Shown: positions 9,902 through 21,210 of the stretch, piece after piece
Layout of the letters: each line of letters starts with the position of its first letter
Position numbering within the stretch: the first letter of the stretch is position 1
Source of the DNA: Symsagittifera roscoffensis
Lineage: Eukaryota; Xenacoelomorpha; Acoela; Convolutidae
NCBI RefSeq assembly: GCF_963678635.1
Contig: NC_087064.1
Coordinates: forward strand, 60,522,338-60,556,619
DNA: 34,282 nt
Direction: 5' to 3'
Notes under the pieces: model-generated
Database searches by the model: none
The model's input: the letters and a program-made list of their open reading frames with translations, nothing else
Told to the model about the DNA's origin: nothing
Made by a program: the position numbers and the translations under genes

Positions 9902-10298
9902 CAGACAATTCGGCTGAAGACAAATCAACTCTTTTGAAATTCGGACAATTTAGCCAACAATACACAGATTATTCAGTCGTAGACTCTTCAGCCAGTTTTT
10001 CAAAAGATTTAAATAAATTAGATTTAAAAAAAATTTGTGTTAAGGCTTGGTTTAAGTTCGCCGATGGGCACTCTATGCATGCGTTGCCGCATGGCGGCGA
10101 TAACCAGCTCTAAAACTTGTATACAGTTCTATCCTCTGTAGGCAAGCTCGCAACACGCCGGCGCGGCTGCAGTGGTCACTATTAAATACTTAGAAGAAAT
10201 TCTTTTTTTAAATGTCATATTGGCTGAATTGTCCGTGGCTGAGTTGTCTCTATAGTTTTGCCTAAATTGTCTAAATTTAATATCGACTGAATTGTCTG
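9902..10298. mobile_element. Probable MITE with CAGACAATTC ends and internal ACAATT-type repeats
   Basis: The left end reads CAGACAATTCGGCTGAAGAC and the right end ATCGACTGAATTGTCTG, so the termini are inverted repeats. Inside, the half-motif GACAATT(C/T)(A/G)GC recurs several times near each end, facing inward. The middle holds a GC-rich patch with a perfect GCCGC-ATG-GCGGC hairpin at 10086-10098. No clear target duplication is visible. The - strand frame of 68 codons reads through the repeated motif and is not regarded as a gene. Confidence 0.6.
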
Positions 10299-12957
10299 GA
10301 CGCAGTTTGCTTACAGTATTTTTCGTTTTCTTCAAACAAAAAACTGGAAAATTTTAGAAGCTCTGACAAAAAATTTAGGTTTTAAAAAGCATCGCAAAAA
10401 ATGGACTGTAGTATAGTAACATTTTAAGAAAAAAAAATGATGGAAATGATTTTTTTCTGAAAATTTACTCCGCTCAATTCATGTTATTAGAATCATTGCT
10501 TCTTCTAAACGAGTGGTTAAAATGAAATCTTTGTGCAGGTTATTACTCCAGGAGAGGCTTAGTTTGAAAAGTCATTTTGGCAAATATTGAAAATCTTAAT
10601 TCGACACAACAAAAAAGATCAGAGCTAACAACTACGTAATTTACAAAACTCAATTTATAAAATTTGGCACTAAATCATCTTCTGAAATAACTCTTTGCAA
10701 CAGCTTTCCTCAATAACGCGCTAGAAGCTTACTGAAGATGCTAAAAATTGACATTTTAAAGACTTTGATCAACTCGGTGAATCTTTAAAATCTATGAGGT
10801 TTTCGGCAAAAAGAGACAAGAACAAATCTGAAGATGCAAAATAAACTGTTGCTTTTCTGGAGATTTTTCAAAGTTTTTTTTTCTAACACTACTCACACGT
10901 GAACTTTGTTTTATTTCGTTTGTTATAAATGTTTCAAAAAATTTTTGTTTGCACTATTGATTCAAATATTACACTAGTATTTCGACTTTTGCACTAGCGT
11001 TTCAAATATTTTACTAATTTGATTTTATTGGATTTTATCGGAACAATTTGATTTTATATCATAGATGAGCAGCAGTTTTATGCTGCATCGAAAATTTTTT
11101 TCGAAAAAACGTAGACACGCAGCGAAACGTGGAATATACTCATACCACAGAACCAAAGTCACCAGTTTATTTCAATACAGCTTCATCAACTGTTATGATC
11201 ATACACGTCATCATATTAGAAATAACGTTCATCATTTTTTAGGTTGATAAAATTGCTCTTTTTATCTCCCCCCGTCTCCCTCTCGTTTTCGATAAGACCA
11301 TGAATACTGGGGAAAATTCCATTTTTTAGGTGTGTTTTAGCTTTCACTGGTTTTAGTGTTCATTGGTACAGGTCAAGAAAAACCCGCGACTAAAGCAAGG
11401 TAGTAGTTGTATAATAGTTTTTATCATTTTTTATGTACTGATAAAATGCACTTTTGTGAAATCAAATTATAGTCAGTTATAATAAATTTTAATCGTGTAT
11501 AATCGAATCCAAATCAATTCATTTTTGATACAACTGAAATCGACTACAGTTTTTCCCTAATTTCATCCCAATTTTCAATACATATGTTTTTTACAAAAAT
11601 CTTTTATTATAATCCCTTTTGTTTGTCCATTTTGTCTTCGATGTTGCATCTGAATTAATTATTTTTTATACTTTTTGTAGAAGTTTGCCTATGTGAAAAT
11701 TGACAAAGTTATTTAAAAGTTTTCAAGTCAATCCAATGGTATTTTGCTTCCAATTGGTCATTTCCTTTTTTTTTCATAAAAGTGTTTCAGGATGCACAAG
11801 TTTTTCCCGAAAACACCAGAACGTTGCTTTAGTTTCATGTTTTATTCGAAAGATTTAAATTTTTCACTTGCCAGGGGAACCTTTCAATTAATGTGAAAGA
11901 ATCTCTGTGAAACCTTTGTTTCGTGGTAAAACTTTGTGTTAAGATGAACCGAAGTAAGACAAGACATCTTGCTTTAAGAGTTTTAATATTGACAGAAAAA
12001 TAGGATAATAAGTTAATAATGGGATATAATTTTTAAAAAATTTGCTGTGACAAAATGTTGGCAAAATAAGAGATAATAATTGATAATCATGATTTAGAAT
12101 TGATTTATTGAGTTTTTTTGCATAAACTATAATCAATTATAATCGACTATAAGAGATTGTAACCTCTTAGAAAATGTCACGATTATAAATGATTGTAAAT
12201 CCTTTAAACACCAAAGTTTGGTATTTGAAATCAATTATAACTGTCAGAAATTTAACATAATAATCCGTTATAATCGATTACTTATGCCAAAACTTGGATG
12301 CGGGGACCAAATGTTATTTAATGATTTTACCTGCTATGATATCATGCAATCAATTCAATTTTCTTCTGTTTTGACCCGAGGAAAACGTGTCTAGGTCAAC
12401 AGGCCGACGGGACTACAATCCCAAAAAAATTTTGGCCAAAATTGAAACTTTACAAGCATCTCAATATACTATTTTTTATTTTTCAAAGTTGGACAAGTTT
12501 AGTCCATACTGAACGTTATTCATAATAAGGATTTTTTATTGAATGGCATCAGATAGTTACATTAGCCGGATTTTGAAATGCATATTTTAAAAACATCAAA
12601 AATGCCTTTAACAATGTTTTTTTTTTAATTTTTCTAAATATGAATCAGAGGCTTAATTAAATTCAATGAAAAACTGGGAAACAAAATCGTTGAAGTTGCG
12701 AAAATTTTCAAAGCAGTCTTCAAATTAATCATATTTCATTACTTTTGAATTATTTGGCTTGAAAACCCTAATTCTACGATTCGGCTCGAAATCCCATCGG
12801 CTTGTCGTCCGGCACCCAGCCAAATCAAGACCATCAAGCCAAAAATTGTCGAAACAATTAAAATCCATTCTACTAATGTTTGACAAACCGTATTTTACAA
12901 CAATTTTTGCTTCACCCTAAATGAACTAAAGTTTTACATATATAGTACCGCATATGA
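10299..12957. other. Long AT-rich stretch; TATAATCGATTA-type cluster at 11465-12285
   Basis: Between 11465 and 11535, and again between 12060 and 12285, the phrase TATAATCGA or its complement is packed densely: near 11490, 11500, 12130, 12140, 12185 and 12270. The two clusters face each other across about 550 bp and may be the ends of a decayed inverted-repeat element. The rest shows no convincing gene. The frame at 11065-11247 (ATG start, 60 codons, basic) and the - strand frame at 11939-12136 show no domain or splice context. Confidence 0.4.
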
Positions 12958-12969
12958 AAAAGAGGAAAA

Positions 12970-13335
12970 GTGTCTAGGGATCATTTCGTAAACGAGACTA
13001 ATTCAAAGACAAGAATTGCAAGGCTGCGCTATTGTGATATGTGTTACATTCCAAAAGAAGTTCAGAGCAGATTACAGTTGCCTTTTTTACAGCTGTTTGA
13101 AAATCCAATGACTCTCTGGAGCGACTATAGTTTGATGGGAATGAATCAATCCCTTAATGCCAGCTCCGATATTCTCACTCTCATTTTACCATCGACTAAG
13201 GGCTCTTTTCTAGTTTTGTATCCCAAAATTTCAGCTTCCTATCACTTTCCTTATTATCACGCATGTTTGAAAATTGTATTTTTGACCATAACTTTGAAAC
13301 CATATTGTACCTTCGAGATCGTTGGAGAAAATTGA
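12970..13335 (+). CDS. Unidentified 121-codon frame, possible exon or gene remnant
   Basis: The frame is open from just after a TGA at 12955-12957 to the TGA at 13333-13335. The first ATG comes only at codon 23, so if coding it would more likely be an exon entered by splicing than a complete gene. The translation has a normal amino-acid mix, with a Cys pair (CDMC) near residue 22, a region with Trp and Met (MTLWSDYSLMGM), and hydrophobic stretches near the C-terminus. No family is recognised, and no strong splice acceptor is obvious upstream. A chance frame in AT-rich DNA is the main alternative, although this is the longest frame between 1.2 and 28 kb. Confidence 0.25.
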   Translation: MSRDHFVNETNSKTRIARLRYCDMCYIPKEVQSRLQLPFLQLFENPMTLWSDYSLMGMNQSLNASSDILTLILPSTKGSFLVLYPKISASYHFPYYHACLKIVFLTITLKPYCTFEIVGEN

Positions 13336-14065
13336 ATTTTGAAAAATGATTTTTTAATTGTCAAAAAAGTAACGGAATTTATTTGCCCGGCAATTGATTT
13401 TTTGCTTCTCTGCAATTTGGGATATTTGTGCGGTCGACTTTTCCATTGCTTTACCAATGCGTGAGCGTAAGCAGCAACGATTTATTTAATCTCCCCTATT
13501 GTACCTAGATACGAATCCACCTGCGCTATAAAAAAGAGCTAATTTCATGGTTAAGAATATGTGATGTGATTTTTGTACCGACTAACCAATCTCTCCTCTA
13601 TTGCAATTGGTAAAACAATTTAAAAGATTATGCAGTGAATTATTTCACCTCAAATTCATGAACCAAAAAACCCTGATTGTACAGTTCAATTTGTTAACCG
13701 ACTCCCTTCACGTATTATTCAACATACATAGAATTAAAAAAAAAATACTGAACATTTTCGGCCAAAATTAGTGCTAATATTTGAAACTGTAGTCGGTATA
13801 CTAAAAAAGCGGCCAATAGTTTCGAGTAAATGCTTTGCTTTTATAATAGGAAACTAAAATTATCAATTAAAAAAATTACGAATATGAATGGTGTGATTAT
13901 TATTCCGCACTTTTCTATTTAGTTTTGTATTTTTCGTAAAATACGAGTATTTTTCGTAAAATTCTTCCGAAAGTAGGGAGAAATAGAAGAGTCGAATCAT
14001 ATTTTGACTCGAGTCGAAAAAAAATCAGAAATGATTTTGTGCAATTAGTAGAACCTTTGATATTT
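13336..14065. other. Intergenic; short 20-bp tandem duplication at 13928-13963
   Basis: TATTTTTCGTAAAAT occurs twice with a 20-bp period at 13928 and 13948. A 10-bp palindrome GACTCGAGTC lies near 14006. Otherwise I see no gene or repeat. Confidence 0.5.
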
Positions 14066-15201
14066 TTGTTCCGACTTTCGATACGAAAGTAACGGAATAT
14101 TTGTGCTCGGGGTTGGGTTTTTTTTTCTTCAGACAAATTTCGACTTTTTAACTAGCCATTTTTGACGGAATTTTTTTATATCATTCGAAAGCTATTGTTG
14201 TCCTGAGCTTGAATTTGAAAAGATATTTCACCTGTGATCATTTTTCGTAAAGTTATGGGGGTTTAAAGATTGCCATTTTGGCCAATTTGGGACAATTAAC
14301 GCGCGTTATATTTCGCGCTATTAACGCGTAAGCGAGATTTAATCCGTCTTAGAAATCGTTCTAAATTGGTTCAAGGAAGCTTATATGCCATAACTGATTT
14401 GTTAATAGGCGCAAAATCTATCAATTTGTACTTAATATGACGTGTAAGGGGATGTTTTTACATGAAATCTCAATTTTTTTCAAAATATTTTTTTAAATTT
14501 TTTTTATTACTTTGAAATTTTTCATCTTATTAATGCTCCATAGACCTTAAAAGGCAGTCGAAACTTTCAGGGCTTCGCCCTGAAACGAGCAGTCTTGTTG
14601 TACTATGAATTTGAAGACTATGCATTTACTATGCACAAAAACTGCAGCCGTTTATCATAAATAAAGACAAGACTGCTCGTATCAGGGCGGAGCCCTGAAT
14701 GTTCCGTGTGCCTTTTAAGGTTTATGGAGCAGTAATGAAATTAAAAAGTTCAAAGAAATAAAACAAAATGAACATTTTTTTTCTTCTAAAATTTGAAACT
14801 TTTTATGAAAATCATCCCCCCACACGCCACATAAAGTACAAAAGGATAGATTTCGCTCCTTGAAACAAACCAATTATGTCAAATAAGCCTCTTTCAACCA
14901 ATTTGGAACGACTTCTAAGACGGATTAACTCTCCGCTTACACGTTAAGAGCGCGAAAAATATCGCGTGTTAATTATCCCAAATTGGCCAAAATGGCAATC
15001 TTTAAACCCCCGTAACTTTTTGAAAAATAATCACAGGTGAAATATCTTTTCATATTTGAGCTCAGGACAACAATACCTCTTGAATGATATTTAAAAAATC
15101 CGTCAAAAATGGCTAGTTAAAAAGTCAAAATTTGTCTGAAGAAAAAAAAACCCACCCCGAGCACAAATATTCCGTTACTTTCGTATCGAAAGTCGGAACA
15201 A
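14066..15201. mobile_element. Foldback element: two ~535-bp inverted arms around a 66-bp loop
   Basis: The left arm (14066-14600) and right arm (14667-15201) are inverted copies along their whole length. Outer ends read TTGTTCCGACTTTCG, with a hairpin ACTTTCG-ATA-CGAAAGT immediately inside. Inner ends carry a hairpin TTTCAGGGC-TTC-GCCCTGAAA (14565-14585; right-arm partner TCAGGGC-GGA-GCCCTGA at 14682-14698) followed by GAGCAGTCTTG. Conserved internal blocks include TTTCACCTGTGATCATTT, TGCCATTTTGGCCAA and a CpG-rich palindromic patch GCGCG...CGCGC around 14298-14325. No frame encodes a transposase. The hairpin plus short 3' tail recalls Helitron or Helentron ends, while the long arms recall foldback elements. 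I see no clear target duplication. Confidence 0.88.
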
Positions 15202-18200
15202 TTAGATGCGTCTCGACTCGATATTAAAGAATGTTTTATGTTCTTAATAGTTTCCTTCAGTTTGAATACTTTTGAACTCCTAACCCTATTGATTACGGAT
15301 GTTAAGTCGATCCAGAAACCATCATCACTAACATCAAGTTGAAAACAACTAATTTTTGCCGGTACAGTTATGAAGTTGTATCGACCCCTTAAACTATATC
15401 ATTTTCCAAAAATCTTTTCTCTGTCAATTGCAAAAGACAATGGTAAAACAAAAAAATATTGGACAGGTGACGTTGCTTTCAGTCTTTTGAAAGATGGACA
15501 TGTTTTTGATCCATTTATAGTCGGCTAATTGCGGACTTTCAAGAGAGAGCGTAAACGTATTACGAACTGATCAACGCTTTGGCTCACAATTTTTTGTTGG
15601 ACGGGCCAAATTGCCGGTTCGGATCATAAAAGAGCTGTATAAGACAGTAAGTTCTAGCTTATTTCATTGAAGGGCTTCGAAATTATTTTGAAAGTTGGCT
15701 GAATTTTCAGGATTTGGATTATAAAAGGATGTGATTTTAGGCTTTCTTGTTTTTTGGATTGTACCGTAGTTGATAATGGAGTTAGCTACAGGCCACTTTG
15801 CAAAAAAGAATTTCATACGTAGGCCATGAATAAAAAGTCATATGGAGTTGAATAGACTATATTTGAAAGATCACAAAGTGCTTACGGTTTATTTAAAATT
15901 TGCAGCATGAAAAATTGTTAGTTTCTAGTGTTCTGTTTTTGGAAATTTTGATAAATCACTTTGTTACTTATCATTCGTGGTCTGAATTTGCATTCCACTG
16001 TAGAAAAGTGGTTTTTGCGTTCTTCTCAATTTAAGGAAGAAATAATCTTCATAATTTATCGCAAAAGAAATTAATCAAAAGTTTTCACACCCAAATTCAG
16101 GACTGTACAAGGCGTAAGATTTGTTTCGGTTATTGACCGTGCCTTCTTTTAGATGGACTGTTAGTATCACTGAGAGGGAGACTCTTACCAACAGAATGTT
16201 TCACAACTTTTTAATGGAGGGTGCCAAGAAAGAATAGACTGTTTTTAAACAAATATAACCGGTTGATAAGAAAAAAAACAAGTTACTTTAGGCCAAAGAT
16301 CAGATGTGGCGACGAAACATCACAGTCTATCAATTCTCCTTATTCCAAATGTGTATATGTTGTTGTTATTCCCATTTGTTTTGAAATTTAGAAGCTGAAA
16401 ATTAAGAAAAGAGGATGGCTTAGTTTTAATTTCTTTCGATCAGAAAATTTTGAAAATTTAAGAGGAAAAATTTTTTCGCTCAATTGATAGAATTAGTTTG
16501 TTGCTTGAAATATGTCCTAACAGGGTCGTTTTTAGTGGCGTTGTCTCTAATTGACCCCAAAGTTTTAGGGAAGCCTCATTTACACTTTTTAAAAATTTAT
16601 TTTTTTTTGACGAGCGATACAACCATGAAGAAGCATAACTAGTTTAAGCTAACTCGCTAAAGTGATGACATCTACATGGTAAAAGAATTTGATGACGCGC
16701 GCAAAACACTTCACCACTTGTAAAATGTGATACATTAATTTTTGGCATAAGAAATGGAAGCGGTTCTAATAGCCAAATACAGTTATATTATCTGTTATTG
16801 AAGTCTGATATCAATCATCAAAAACTAGTATAACATAGTCAGCTATTAGAAGCAAGATGGCAGGGCTTACGAAGCAAGAACTGTTATTTTGTAGAAATGT
16901 TCATGTCAACTGTTATTTTGATTTCTCTAATTATGTCAGCATGGATCCGTTGGTTCATTAGTTTGTATCATAGTTTTCTCGTATAGAACAGTGAAATGTT
17001 TTGCATCGTTTTTCAGTGTGGTATGCAAAAACAAAAAGTTCGTTTTTCTATGATCGCATTTATGATGAGAGTATAACCTGATCATTGTCTAATGGGAGTT
17101 GATCTTCGACACCTAATTTTTTGTGAATTCAAAATCATTCAAATATTTGATAGCTCATCACTTTTCTGTTCGTTACATATTGTTTCTTTCAATAGATGTG
17201 TGTTGTGTACAGGTTCCATTCACAGAGATGGTAATGAGCCAATCATTATGTCTTTTCTTTAGATTTCTCAACAATTGTTGACTAGTGGTCTTGAAATTTT
17301 CCGACAGCTTTAGTCGTCTACATGCGCAAAATCTGGGGCAATTTCAAACTCGTTTTTGCTTTTTCTAACAATTTCGGAAGCAATATATCGAAAACTCTAC
17401 AGTTTTTTGTATCAATTCTTCGAGTGCATCCCTTTATCTATGTCTTATCCTGATGCATTGACAAAATTTTTAATCAAGGGGGAACATCAACAACTTATCT
17501 CGGAAACTTCTTACCCATCAACCTAAAAGTTTTTTTCGGTTTGCTACACATCGTCTCTTATTTGCTACAGCATGATCAACCTTATTAGAAAACGCGTTAA
17601 ATATATTTTCATAGGTTTGTTGATGAAAGTATATCTGTTGGGTTATGAAGTTTCTAATAATCCGTCCAAAGCTCGGACCCGGAAAAAAGTGTCAATTTTT
17701 TTGATGTTTATGGATTTCCACAAATTTTTCTGATTTCGGTATTTCCTCAAAACCAAATTAGCAAAAGTTTTTCTATGTATCTTTGGCTAGATTACATGAG
17801 CAATTAGCAACATCAATTTAAAAAATGTTCTTTTTGAAGTTTTGATACTGTAGAAAATTTCCGATGTTTGATTGTTCATTTTTGAATTGTTTTGATAATA
17901 TTTTTCATAGGGAAAAGTATGAGTTTTGAACGCTCATTGAGAATTGCGGCTTGGATTTTAGCACAATCATGGAAAAAAAACTTTTTGTCATTGTCGCCAG
18001 GACACCTAGAAGTTCGGTTACTGTGTACTCTAGAACTTATTCATTAGTTGTAAAAATTAGTTTTGCTGATTCTCAAATGAAATTAGAAGACTTCGCCGAA
18101 TTTGAAAGCATTTATTGTTTAAAAAAATTAGTATTTTTGTGGAAATTTTTTCTTGGGGCAAGAGTGTAGATCCGTTTTTGAAAAAAAACATTTGGTGCAG

Positions 18201-19065
18201 CTGAAGCTTTGTTAGAGTTTGTGTTGTCACAAAGTGAACAGTCAGAAGTTTGGATATATTAGAAAATTTTGTTCAATGTTCATAAAGTCGTATAAAGTCT
18301 TTATTTTCGTTCAGTCCGGATTTTCGTTCACCTACTGGGTTATGAAATAGCTGGGTTCTCAAAAAAGTGACAAACGTTTTTTCAATTTTCACATTTTAAG
18401 TTTTGATGGCTAATTTTAACTGTACCGACCTCTGAAACAGTTGAGTATGACTAAGCATTTGTTTTAGAGATCTGTTGTAGATCTTTATTTTATTTGTGGA
18501 TTGCAATAAGTCATTTTTTGTCCACGTTGTTTTAGTTTTTGCTAGATTGGATAGTTGATAAAACTGCAAGCCTATCTCAAAATGACCAGGAAATCAATTT
18601 CCAAACAAAATTTATTATTATTTTATCCGGTGGCCAAGATTTACAGATTGGGCTGGATTCTTGATCTGGTATTATTGTCCTATATTAGTTTTGGAGTCAA
18701 CAATAGTTTAGGGGAAAGGAATCGCCAATTGCATCACAGTAATTGATTTATTTTTCTACCCAATAGACATTTTCAATTGAATTTTAAATTTATCAATTGA
18801 TCTGGAGCTGCGTGAACGAGATCTAAACATTTAAAAACGAAAAAAAAGACGAATGATTACATTTAAACTCAAGTTTGTTCATGTGTCATACCTTCAAATC
18901 ACTATTAATTTGTCTTTTTTAATCGTAAGATTGCTCAGAAACCTGTGCCTTTTCTCAAAGTTAATGTTTTTTTTATACCTGTCATCATGTTTCAGGCTTT
19001 TTGAGACTGGAAAGAAAGGGGTTGCTGCAAGGTTTTGTTATTTTTTGTTTTTATTATACTTTTTT
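15202..19065. other. Long AT-rich stretch without a supportable gene
   Basis: Only short frames occur. The two longest on the + strand (17951-18169 and 18555-18746) begin with TTG, lack splice context and resemble no family I know. Loosely similar phrases such as GGGTTATGAA at about 17639 and 18338 may mark an old duplication, but I could not align the flanks. No RNA gene or terminal-repeat element is apparent. Confidence 0.45.
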
Positions 19066-19332
19066 TTATAGTGGATAGCTAATTACTCGCCGAGTAGTTT
19101 TCAAATATGCCGGGTGATCTTCAATTTTATTCATCATTTCAAAACTTAACTGTTTCACTGGTGAATCATTAATCAGAAAAAAAATTCCTGACTGTTTTTC
19201 AAATAGCCAGTCGCGATTAAAATTTTTGATCAATTTTCGAGGTTTGCTTTTTTGCAATTTTTTTAAGTTCATCCTGAGAGTCCTTCTTTCAACATCCAGA
19301 AATATTTTGTCCATTAATTCTGAATTAACCAT
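19066..19332 (-). CDS. Unidentified 88-codon frame, possible small gene or exon
   Basis: The frame runs from an ATG (complement of 19330-19332) to a TAA at its lower end. The product would be basic and charged, with the mix expected of a soluble protein: MVNSELMDKIFLDVERR at the N-terminus, then a Lys/Arg-rich segment (KKLQKSKPRKLIKNFNRDW) and a C-terminal part with Pro and acidic residues. There is no recognised domain, signal peptide or membrane segment. Being open for 88 codons in AT-rich DNA is suggestive but not decisive. It lies about 290 bp from the single foldback arm at 19622. Confidence 0.22.
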   Translation of the reverse strand: MVNSELMDKIFLDVERRTLRMNLKKLQKSKPRKLIKNFNRDWLFEKQSGIFFLINDSPVKQLSFEMMNKIEDHPAYLKTTRRVISYPL

Positions 19333-19621
19333 GGAATTGAGAACTGTTTAGTTTTTCCTCAAAATCAGGATAGGCCGTTGATAGGAGTCTTGTATTGAAC
19401 AACTCTGTCAATTTTTGTGTTTCTAAAGAAGACTTTTTTGCTCTATAATGTTTTCGTTTTTCAGAGTTAGAGATATTAACTGTTTAATTGAGAGGGCGAC
19501 TCTAGTTTTGAAATGATCCCAACTATTAGTGAATCTAACAAGAGAATTGTCATGAAGAGTTGTGAAAATAGTTGCATCAGTCAGTGTATATTAGTTTTTC
19601 AGTGTATACTAGTTTGAAATT

Positions 19622-20166
19622 ACAACAAGACTGCTCGTATCAGGGCGAAGCCCTGAATGTTCCGACTGCCTTTAAGGTTTAGGGAGCAGCAGTAATAACA
19701 TAAAAAAATTAAATGAAATAAAATAAAAAGAATTTTTTTTTTCTAAAATTTGAATTTTTTAATAAAAATCATCCCCCCACACGCCATATAAAGTACAAAA
19801 AGAGAGATTTCGCTCCTTCTAACAAATCATTTATGGCAAATAAGCTTCATTCAACCAATTTGGAACGATTTATAAGACGGATTAATTCTTCGCTTACGCG
19901 TTAATAGCGCGAATTATATTGCGCGTTAATTGTCCCAAATTGGTCAAAATGGCCAAAATGGCAATCTTTAAACCCTCATAACTTTACGAAAAATGATCAC
20001 AGGTGAAAATTTTTTTCAAATTTAAGCTCAGGACAACAATGCCTTTTGAATGATTTAAAAAAATCCGTCAAAAATGGCTAGTTAAAAAGTCGAAATTTGT
20101 CTGAAGAAAAAAAAACCCACCCCGAGCACAAATATTCCGTTACTTTCGTATCGAAAGTCGGAACAA
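19622..20166 (-). mobile_element. Solitary arm of the foldback family
   Basis: The sequence matches the right arm of the 14066-15201 element closely over its whole length. It starts at ACAACAAGACTGCTCG with the hairpin TCAGGGC-GAA-GCCCTGA (19640-19656). It then has ATCCCCCCACACGCC, the CpG-rich patch GCGTTAATAGCGCG (about 19899-19912), and ends in CGTATCGAAAGTCGGAACAA. There is no inverted partner on its left. Because both ends coincide exactly with the arm boundaries of the paired copy, the arm may itself be a unit that can move, with the palindromes being tail-to-tail pairs. Confidence 0.85.
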
Positions 20167-20499
20167 TAACGCAATGAAACGGCAGTGTGGGCAAGTTAGC
20201 TATTTACCGCGAAAAAACAGTGAAACAACAGTATTCCAAAACATGTTAAGAAGCATAACTTTTTTGTTCCTATCAAACAATTTTTTTTAAAAAAGAGAGT
20301 TTTTAGTTGCCGCGTCCATACATATCGACATAGAAAACAAATGGTCTGTTTTTAAAACTTCTAATGCTTCGAATAAACTCAAATGAATGAAAGTAGTTGC
20401 AGAATTAAAAGTTGAAAAATGATTTAAAAAATTCATTTCAAATTAAACAGAACAAGTATTAAATTTTGATTTTGAAAAAGAAAAATTTTTCGCTCGAAT
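20167..20499. other. No feature seen
   Basis: AT-rich sequence with no convincing frame or repeat. It separates the solitary foldback arm from the tRNA-like module. Confidence 0.5.
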
Positions 20500-20502
20500 A
20501 GA

Positions 20503-20512
20503 GGTCCGAACC
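20503..20512 (-). promoter_or_regulatory. Isolated pol III B-box-like sequence
   Basis: On the - strand this reads GGTTCGGACC, a good match to the tRNA B box. A shortened region between it and block X1 resembles the tRNA-like part next to block Y2 (compare TTTAAGAGTG at 20525 with TTTAAGACTG at 22455). It is probably the remains of a fifth tRNA-like copy with the A box lost. Confidence 0.4.
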
Positions 20513-20565
20513 TGTTCACTCGTTTTAAGAGTGCAAGACAAAAAACACTGGAACCACGACATTTG

Positions 20566-21030
20566 CGGGCCGAGAAAAAAAGCTATTTTAAATGTTTCAC
20601 TGTTAAAAAATTAGCAAGCTGGGCAAATTAAAATGTGAGTTTTTTTTTGTTTGCAATTGGGAAAGGCACCTGTTTTTTGACGTGTGAGACAAAAACATAT
20701 AAGCTAGGCTAAGTAACTATATAAAATGCTTCAAACTTTCAAAATTAACTTGTTCTTCGTTTAATTTCCCCATTGCTCCCGGAAAAATTTGGATTTCTCC
20801 CAGGCAAATGAATAGAAATTGCACTTCTAATTTACTTTTTTCTAGCTGGGGAAGAAAAAGCTAACAGGGAAAAATGGAGGGAAAATTTGCGATAACTTTG
20901 CGAATTTTTTTTCCTGGTCGCAAGCATAAAATTAAGAAGTCGCAGTGGCCCATTTAAAGTTGACTGAGCACGCGCGCTGCCCGCGCTCATATGGAAAGAT
21001 GGCGGAAAAAGGCCGACAATCCAGTACTGG
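20566..21030 (-). repeat. Block X, copy 1, of the duplicated tRNA-associated module
   Basis: This aligns in order with 22643-23110 at a distance of about 2,080 bp. Shared landmarks are GAGAAAAAAA, TTCCACTGTTA-like, AATTTCCC(C/G)ATT-CTCCCGG, TTTCTCCCAG, and a GC-rich cluster GACTGAGC(A/T)CGC(G/C)CGCTGC(C/G)CGCGCTC near 20962-20989. The two copies are clearly diverged, with many substitutions and small gaps, but the whole length is retained. Conserved GC-rich words in an AT-rich background may be regulatory. No protein frame is conserved between copies over any useful length. Confidence 0.75.
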
Positions 21031-21146
21031 TTTCGGCCGATAGCGAAAGCTCTCCGCTTTTTTGCTAGTGGCACTAGTTGAGTGATTTTCCGGCAAATGT
21101 TCAGCATTTTCTTAACAAAGGAAACATTTTCTCTGATTCTTTCACA

Positions 21147-21210
21147 GCGGGGTTCGAACGTCTAATCTATTGTACTGAGCCTCCTACCTACCCATTTGAC
21201 TACTGGTCCC
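21147..21210 (-). tRNA. tRNA-like sequence (pseudogene or tRNA-derived repeat head)
   Basis: Read on the - strand, it begins GGGACCAG and has an A box TAGTCAAATGGG (complement of 21191-21202) and a B box CGTTCGAACCC (complement of 21151-21161). The spacing is close to that of a tRNA gene. The T stem and acceptor stem do not pair properly, so it is unlikely to be a working tRNA. It lies directly beside block X1. Confidence 0.5.

Noticed and set aside
14066-15201. Ordinary Helitron
   Set aside because: The 3' hairpin and tail are suggestive, but the terminus is CTTG and not CTRR, no Rep/helicase is present, and the A/T insertion site is not clear.
16140-19560. Possible duplicated phrase GAGAGGGnGACTCT (near 16170 and 19487)
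   Set aside because: Only about 14 bases match and the flanks do not align, so it may be coincidence.
20832-21107. 91-codon - strand frame in block X1
   Set aside because: The frame is not kept in block X2 beyond a short stretch, so block X does not look protein-coding.
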